DNA from: Pseudomonas sp. Irchel s3h14
Lineage (GTDB): Bacteria; Pseudomonadota; Gammaproteobacteria; Pseudomonadales; Pseudomonadaceae
DNA: 64,000 nucleotides
Direction of reading: 5' to 3'
Assembly (NCBI RefSeq): GCF_900187425.1
Contig: NZ_FYDJ01000013.1
Location: forward strand, 117,955-181,954
The notes under the pieces were generated by a model, which worked only from the letters and a program-made list of their open reading frames with translations, ran no database searches and was not told where the DNA came from. Positions within the stretch are counted from its first letter, which is position 1; each line of letters opens with the position of its first letter. Shown piece after piece: positions 60,090-64,000 of the stretch. A program made the position numbers and the translations under genes.

Positions 60090-60551
60090 ATGCGGATTAT
60101 TCAAGCGACCCTCGAACACCTAGACCTGTTGACCCCGTTGTTCGTCAAATATCGCGAGTTTTATGGCTCCCTGGCTTATCCGGACTCGTCCCGGGCGTTC
60201 CTTGAAAAGCGCCTGCGTCGCAAGGAGTCGGTGATCTACCTGGCCCTGGCCGATGACGACAGCAACAAACTGATGGGTTTCTGTCAGTTATATCCCAGCT
60301 TTTCGTCCCTTTCGCTTAAGCGCGTGTGGATCCTCAACGACATCTACGTCGCCGAAGAGGCCCGCCGCCAGTTGGTGGCCGACAACCTCATCCGCACCGC
60401 GAAGAAAATGGCCAAGGAAACCAACGCTGTACGCATGCGCGTTTCCACCAGCAGCAACAACGAAGTCGCGCAGAAAACCTACGAATCCATCGGGTTCAAG
60501 GAAGACACCGAGTTCAAGAACTACGTGTTGCCGATCAGCGACGAGCTATAA
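60090..60551 (+). CDS. GNAT family N-acetyltransferase
   Basis: A 153-residue acetyltransferase of the GNAT fold. Seen: MRIIQATLEHLDLLTPLFVKYREFYG start, YLALADDDSNKLMGFCQLYPSFSS (beta strands 2-4), LNDIYVAEEARRQLVADNLIRTA (acetyl-CoA loop, though the usual Q/RxxGxG/A is degenerate, here RRQLVAD) and NEVAQKTYESIGFKED. Substrate unknown. The start ATG at 60090 is preferred over a TTG six codons earlier. Position after the eut operon mirrors P. aeruginosa PA4026. A terminator follows. Confidence 0.88.
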   Translation: MRIIQATLEHLDLLTPLFVKYREFYGSLAYPDSSRAFLEKRLRRKESVIYLALADDDSNKLMGFCQLYPSFSSLSLKRVWILNDIYVAEEARRQLVADNLIRTAKKMAKETNAVRMRVSTSSNNEVAQKTYESIGFKEDTEFKNYVLPISDEL

Positions 60552-60557
60552 GCCGAA

Positions 60558-60599
60558 AAGATCGCAGCCCTTAGGGGTACGGCCAGAGGCTGCGATCTT
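60558..60599 (+). terminator. Terminator-like hairpin after the GNAT gene
   Basis: AAGATCGCAGCC (60558-60569) pairs with GGCTGCGATCTT (60588-60599): 12 bp with an 18-base loop, followed by CTCTC. Its AAAA side on the left gives a U-run on the minus strand too, so it may act both ways. Six bases past the stop. Confidence 0.7.
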
Positions 60600-60769
60600 C
60601 TCTCACTGCGCTCCGAAATCCCCCGCTACAAACTCAACGCGCTTTTCACCTCTCAGCCCGTATAATGCCGACGTTTCCGGCTTGTAAGAAAAACTACACC
60701 CGTCTGTAGCCTTTCGCGAAGTCATCCGCACAGGCCTGCCGAGTCGGGCCGTCACCTCAGGTGCTCTCC

Positions 60770-61426
60770 ATGGATTTCAACCCGCTCGACCTTATCCTGC
60801 ATCTCGATGTTTACCTCGATTTGCTGGTAACCAACTACGGGCCATGGATTTACGCCATTCTGTTCCTGGTGATCTTCTGCGAAACCGGTCTGGTGGTCAT
60901 GCCGTTCCTGCCGGGTGATTCCCTGCTGTTCATCGCGGGTGCCGTTGCGGCCGGTGGCGGCATGGACCCGGTGCTGCTGGGCGGCCTGCTGATGCTCGCG
61001 GCGATCCTTGGCGACAGCACCAACTATGTGATCGGACGAACGGCGGGTGAGCGTTTGTTCAGCAACCCAAACTCGAAAATCTTCCGCCGCGACTACCTGC
61101 AGCAAACCCACGACTTCTACGACAAACACGGCGGCAAAACCGTGACCCTGGCGCGTTTCCTGCCCATCATCCGCACCTTTGCCCCGTTCGTCGCCGGCGT
61201 CGCCAAAATGCCTTACCCGCGTTTCTTCGCCTTCAGCGTCCTCGGCACTATTCTGTGGGTGGGTGGCCTGGTGACCCTCGGTTTCTTCTTCGGCAACGTA
61301 CCGTTCATCAAGCAAAACCTGTCGCTGCTGGTCGTGGGCATCATCCTGCTGTCGCTGGTGCCGATGATCATCGGCATCATCCGCAGCCGCTTCGGCAACG
61401 CCGCATCCAAAGCTCAATCGCGCTGA
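60770..61426 (+). CDS. dedA: DedA family membrane protein
   Basis: A 218-residue DedA/VTT-domain protein with about five hydrophobic segments. Seen: FCETGLVVMPFLPGDSLLFIAGAVA, GDSTNYVIGRTAGE, HGGKTVTLARFLPIIRTFAPFVAGVAKM (the conserved Arg and re-entrant loop) and FFAFSVLGTILWVG. It is likely a proton-coupled lipid-phosphate flippase (undecaprenyl phosphate or phosphatidylethanolamine). The start at 60770 has AGGTG 7 bases upstream. A TATAAT at 60661-60666 is a possible -10. mtfA follows after 6 bases. Confidence 0.92.
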   Translation: MDFNPLDLILHLDVYLDLLVTNYGPWIYAILFLVIFCETGLVVMPFLPGDSLLFIAGAVAAGGGMDPVLLGGLLMLAAILGDSTNYVIGRTAGERLFSNPNSKIFRRDYLQQTHDFYDKHGGKTVTLARFLPIIRTFAPFVAGVAKMPYPRFFAFSVLGTILWVGGLVTLGFFFGNVPFIKQNLSLLVVGIILLSLVPMIIGIIRSRFGNAASKAQSR

Positions 61427-61432
61427 TTCACC

Positions 61433-62245
61433 ATGTGGTCCCTTAGCGCCTGGCGTCGCCGGCGCACCTTGGCCAAACATCCGATTGCCGACGACATGTG
61501 GCAGCGGGTGCGCCATCACCTGAGTTTTCTCGATGGCCTCAGCGCCGCTGAAGACCGGTGGCTGCGTGAAGCCAGCGTGCTGTTCCTCCAGGACAAACAC
61601 TTGACCGCCCTGCCCGGCGTCGAACTCCACCAGGAACAGCGCCTGCTGCTTGCCGCCCAGGCGCAATTGCCGTTGCTGCACCTGGGCGATCTGAACTGGT
61701 ATCAGGGTTTCCACGAAATCGTCCTCTACCCCGACGACTTCCTCAGCCCCCAGCGCCATCGCGACGCCAGCGGCGTCGAGCACGAATGGGACGGCGAACA
61801 CAGCGGCGAAGCCTGGCAGCAAGGCCCGATCATCCTCGCGTGGCCCGGCGTGATGGCCAGTGGTGGCTGGGAAGGCTACAACCTGGTGATCCACGAACTC
61901 GCGCATAAACTCGACATGCTCAACGGCGACGCCAATGGCCTGCCGCCGCTGCACGCCAACATGCGGGTCAGCGACTGGGCCAAGGTCATGCAAGAGGCCT
62001 ACGACGACCTTGATCGGCAACTGGACCGCAACCCGGATGCAGAAACCGCCATCGACCCGTACGCTGCGGAAAACCCGGCCGAATTCTTCGCGGTCACCAG
62101 CGAATACTTCTTTAGCGCCCCGGATTTGCTGCACGAGGCGTATCCTCAGGTCTATGAGCAGCTGAAGCTGTTTTACCGCCAGGACCCGCTGGCCCGGCTG
62201 CGGCAACTTCTGGCCGAGAACCCGGTCTATCAGGCACGCGACTAA
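61433..62245 (+). CDS. mtfA: Zinc-dependent peptidase MtfA (M90)
   Basis: A 270-residue metallopeptidase related to anthrax lethal factor. In E. coli, MtfA binds the repressor Mlc and affects glucose uptake. Seen: ARG-rich start, the zinc motif NLVIHELAHKLDMLNG (HExxH) near residue 153, ENPAEFFAVTSEYFFSAPDLL with the third ligand Glu, and EAYPQVYEQLKLFYRQDPLAR. Length matches E. coli (265). It is 6 bases after dedA, so the two are one unit. No Mlc homologue is near, so the partner here is unknown. Confidence 0.93.
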   Translation: MWSLSAWRRRRTLAKHPIADDMWQRVRHHLSFLDGLSAAEDRWLREASVLFLQDKHLTALPGVELHQEQRLLLAAQAQLPLLHLGDLNWYQGFHEIVLYPDDFLSPQRHRDASGVEHEWDGEHSGEAWQQGPIILAWPGVMASGGWEGYNLVIHELAHKLDMLNGDANGLPPLHANMRVSDWAKVMQEAYDDLDRQLDRNPDAETAIDPYAAENPAEFFAVTSEYFFSAPDLLHEAYPQVYEQLKLFYRQDPLARLRQLLAENPVYQARD

Positions 62246-62290
62246 GGTCTCTACGACCCTTGGATCGTGGCATCGGCGGCGGAATATGCC

Positions 62291-62296
62291 TATAAT
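62291..62296 (+). promoter_or_regulatory. Candidate -10 box of ppa
   Basis: TATAAT, 62 bases before the ppa ATG. A TTGGAT at 62260-62265 is too far (25 bases) to be the -35, so the full promoter is not defined. Confidence 0.45.
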
Positions 62297-62358
62297 CGCC
62301 GCCACTTTTTGGTCAATCCGGCCAAGTGTTTTTGGTCAACTAACGGGGGCACCGCCCA

Positions 62359-62886
62359 ATGAGCTACAGCAAGATTCCGGCTGGCAAAGACCTGCCGAAC
62401 GACATCTACGTCGCGATCGAGATTCCGGCCAACCACGCCCCGATCAAATACGAAATCGACAAAGACAGCGATTGCCTGTTCGTTGACCGTTTCATGGCCA
62501 CCCCGATGTTCTACCCGGCCAACTACGGTTTCATCCCGAACACCCTGGCTGACGATGGTGACCCCCTCGACGTGCTGGTCGTGACCCCTTACCCGGTTGC
62601 TCCAGGTTCGGTTATCCGCGCCCGTCCAATCGGCATTCTGCACATGACCGACGACGGCGGCGGCGATGCCAAAGTCATCGCAGTGCCACACGACAAGCTG
62701 TCCCAGCTGTACGTCGACGTGAAAGAGTGCAGCGACCTGCCACAACTGCTGATCCAGCAGATCGAGCACTTCTTCGCGAACTACAAAGACCTCGAAAAAG
62801 GCAAATGGGTGAAGATCGAAGGTTGGGGCGACGCAGAAGCCGCTCGCACCGAGATCATGAAGTCGGTTGCTGCCTATAAAGGCTGA
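62359..62886 (+). CDS. ppa: Inorganic pyrophosphatase
   Basis: A 175-residue type I soluble pyrophosphatase that pulls biosynthetic reactions forward. Seen: KYEIDKDSDCLFVDRF, and the metal-binding signature ADDGDPLDVLV near residues 65-75 (three Asp), then YPVAPGSVIRARPIGIL and DDGGGDAKVIAVP, ending in KSVAAYKG. Complete, with a strong terminator 32 bases after the stop. Confidence 0.97.
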   Translation: MSYSKIPAGKDLPNDIYVAIEIPANHAPIKYEIDKDSDCLFVDRFMATPMFYPANYGFIPNTLADDGDPLDVLVVTPYPVAPGSVIRARPIGILHMTDDGGGDAKVIAVPHDKLSQLYVDVKECSDLPQLLIQQIEHFFANYKDLEKGKWVKIEGWGDAEAARTEIMKSVAAYKG

Positions 62887-62917
62887 TAGCCGTCTCTCAC
62901 GAACGGCTATAACGAAG

Positions 62918-62942
62918 AACCCCGGTTGATCCGGGGTTTTTT
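62918..62942 (+). terminator. Rho-independent terminator after ppa
   Basis: AACCCCGG / CCGGGGTT stem (62918-62925 with 62931-62938) and TTTTTT tail, 32 bases past the ppa stop codon. Confidence 0.93.
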
Positions 62943-63019
62943 GTGGGCGTTTGAAAATCACATTCAACAGCACATTTAACGGGCGGGCAAACCGGTTTTT
63001 TCTTGTTTAATTTATACAA

Positions 63020-63029
63020 AAGACGTCTT
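63020..63029. promoter_or_regulatory. Candidate operator: AAGACGTCTT palindrome upstream of the S24 repressor
   Basis: A perfect 10-bp palindrome (12 bp with flanking A/T) 81 bases before the repressor start, in an AT-rich stretch (TTGTTTAATTTATACAAA just before it). It could be the site of autoregulation. Inferred from position and symmetry only. Confidence 0.35.
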
Positions 63030-63109
63030 ACATCAGGACTTAAATTTCACGCCAGATTTGAACGTTTTGTTGAATCAAAGCCTTATGCCGCACGGCTAGA
63101 CTCGTGTTT

Positions 63110-63862
63110 ATGAAAAAGAACAAAACCTGCGGCCCACGATTCAGAATGCTCCTGAAAGAGCTACAAATCACGACAACGAGATTTGCCGAATTCCTGGGTA
63201 TTTCCGACCCTCAAACTGTCCATAACTGGTATACCCGCGGAGTTCCTGACTACCGCATGGAAGATGTCGCCAGAAGACTGTCCGTGAACACTGGATGGCT
63301 GAAAACCGGCGAAGGACCGCAAGACGCCAGGGAATTGCATCTGATCGATGCATCCGGCAATACCTTCGACGCCCAGTCAATCCGGGGCACCTATCGGGTC
63401 ATCGACCCAGTCGATATCGAACTACCCTTTTACAAAGAAGCGACCACTGCCCCCGGCTCCGACAAAACCCATGTCATCAAAGACCCCAGCGAGTCGATCC
63501 GCCTGCCGCGCAGCGATCTTGACTCCCTGGAAATCAAGCACGCCGATGCCATCTGCGCCCGCATGGTTGGCAACAGCATGGCCGAAAAAATTGAAGATGG
63601 CTCCATCGTCGCCATCGACCGCGGGCTCACGCAAATTGTCGACGGAGAGATTTACGCAATCGAGCACGACGGCATGTTGCGCATCAAATACCTGAGCCGG
63701 GTACCAGGCAACGCGATACGCATGCGCAGCCACAACAGCTCCGAATACCCGGATGAAGTCTTCAGACCTCCGCAAATCGAAGAGCAAAACATAAGGGTTC
63801 TGGGATGGGTGTTCTGGTGGTCGACCCTGAATAAACGCAGGCCACCCATACCTTTTCTGTAA
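63110..63862 (+). CDS. Phage-repressor-like regulator (HTH plus S24 peptidase domain)
   Basis: A 250-residue LexA/CI-like regulator. Seen: an N-terminal helix-turn-helix of XRE/CI type (FRMLLKELQITTTRFAEFLG, then SDPQTVHNWYTRGVPDYRMEDVARRL), a linker, and a C-terminal S24 domain with the Ser in MVGNSMAEKIEDG near residue 158 and the Lys in GMLRIKYLSR near 188. The usual Ala-Gly or Cys-Gly self-cleavage site upstream of the Ser is not evident. The start ATG at 63110 is chosen over a GTG two codons earlier. Its target may be a prophage or tailocin outside the window; not proven. Confidence 0.87.
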   Translation: MKKNKTCGPRFRMLLKELQITTTRFAEFLGISDPQTVHNWYTRGVPDYRMEDVARRLSVNTGWLKTGEGPQDARELHLIDASGNTFDAQSIRGTYRVIDPVDIELPFYKEATTAPGSDKTHVIKDPSESIRLPRSDLDSLEIKHADAICARMVGNSMAEKIEDGSIVAIDRGLTQIVDGEIYAIEHDGMLRIKYLSRVPGNAIRMRSHNSSEYPDEVFRPPQIEEQNIRVLGWVFWWSTLNKRRPPIPFL

Positions 63863-63882
63863 ATACATGACTGTGTAATTGA

Positions 63883-63959
63883 ATGGACTCGCCCACGCCG
63901 AGGCGTCAATGCGCCACGGTGGCAGTCTAAACAGCCAACGACAGCGAGGGCGAGTCCAT
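63883..63959. repeat. 12-bp inverted repeat ending in a start codon
   Basis: ATGGACTCGCCC (63883-63894) and GGGCGAGTCCAT (63948-63959) are perfect inverted copies 53 bases apart. The right copy contains the A and T of the ATG at 63958. It could be a leader hairpin that masks the start, or the border of an element; the window ends too soon to tell. Confidence 0.6.
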
Positions 63960-64000
63960 GAAAAAGCATACTTCGATTGATCAATCCTTGTCTTCTGCCG
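63958..64000 (+). CDS. Unidentified gene, first 14 codons (runs off right edge)
   Basis: ATG preceded by GCGAGGGCGAG, giving MKKHTSIDQSLSSA before the edge. Too short to name. It follows the S24 repressor by about 95 bases, with an inverted repeat overlapping the start. A mobile-element gene is one possibility but there is no direct support. Confidence 0.4.
   Translation, partial: MKKHTSIDQSLSSA

Noticed and set aside
62260..62296. TTGGAT/TATAAT as the complete ppa promoter
   Set aside because: The spacing of 25 bases is too long for sigma-70; only the -10 box is kept as a candidate.
63958..64000. Calling the edge gene a transposase
   Set aside because: Only 14 codons are visible. The inverted repeat alone does not prove an insertion sequence.

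Overview
The window is a stretch of chromosome from a fluorescent Pseudomonas (P. fluorescens group). This rests on GC-rich coding with Pseudomonas-like proteins throughout, many REP/REPIN-type palindromes between genes, and gene orders that I recall from Pseudomonas: mpl-ubiX next to an ethanolamine cluster, and miaB-phoH-ybeY-corC-lnt leading to leuS-lptE-holA. It is almost entirely core genome. I see no rRNA, tRNA, CRISPR array, defence island, complete IS or prophage. The possible exceptions are an S24-type repressor and an unidentified partial gene at the right edge.

Layout. 1-12 kb: 5' part of hrpB (reverse), a small lipoprotein, fieF, a DUF6515 protein, an Lrp/AsnC regulator, DUF2788, rluE, amn, an AidB-like acyl-CoA dehydrogenase and a large 7TMR-DISM hybrid histidine kinase. 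12-16.4 kb: thiD-thiE-hemL, a Sel1-repeat protein and a DUF1820 gene. 16.5-22 kb: miaB, then the phoH-ybeY-corC-lnt operon. 22-30.8 kb: elyC-like and an unknown small gene (reverse), then leuS-lptE-holA, arfA, a lytic transglycosylase, and ldcA (reverse). 31-42.5 kb: a long reverse-strand series for lipoylation (lipA, lipB, ybeD), cell-wall shape and septum (dacA, rlpA, mltB, rodA, mrdA), ribosome maturation (rlmH, rsfS), NAD synthesis (nadD) and proline synthesis (proA). 42.6-52 kb: mpg, a DedA-PAP2 fusion, a Lon-N-domain protein, lrgA-lrgB, a MaoC hydratase, a MORN-legumain lipoprotein, an NAD(P)-binding protein, a YceK-like lipoprotein, ubiX and mpl. 52-60 kb: the ethanolamine module (eatR regulator; exaC, eat, eutB, eutC) with a textbook sigma-54 promoter. 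60-64 kb: GNAT acetyltransferase, dedA, mtfA, ppa, an S24 repressor and the first codons of an unidentified gene.

How the genes work together. Cell-envelope genes dominate: lnt, lptE, dacA, rlpA, two MltB-type transglycosylases, rodA/mrdA, ldcA, mpl and elyC. Together they cover peptidoglycan synthesis, turnover and recycling plus lipoprotein and LPS export. The ethanolamine module imports ethanolamine (Eat), splits it to acetaldehyde and ammonia (EutBC, needs adenosylcobalamin) and oxidises the aldehyde (ExaC), under the neighbouring enhancer-binding protein.

The least explained content is between genes. There are four or more palindromic repeat families. One is a pair of roughly 260-bp nested inverted-repeat elements (1242-1498 and 5882-6149) that share a conserved core while their stems differ by compensating changes. 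Other highlights are a terminator hairpin inside arfA that would make a non-stop mRNA, and a MORN-repeat lipoprotein carrying a legumain-type (C13) protease domain.
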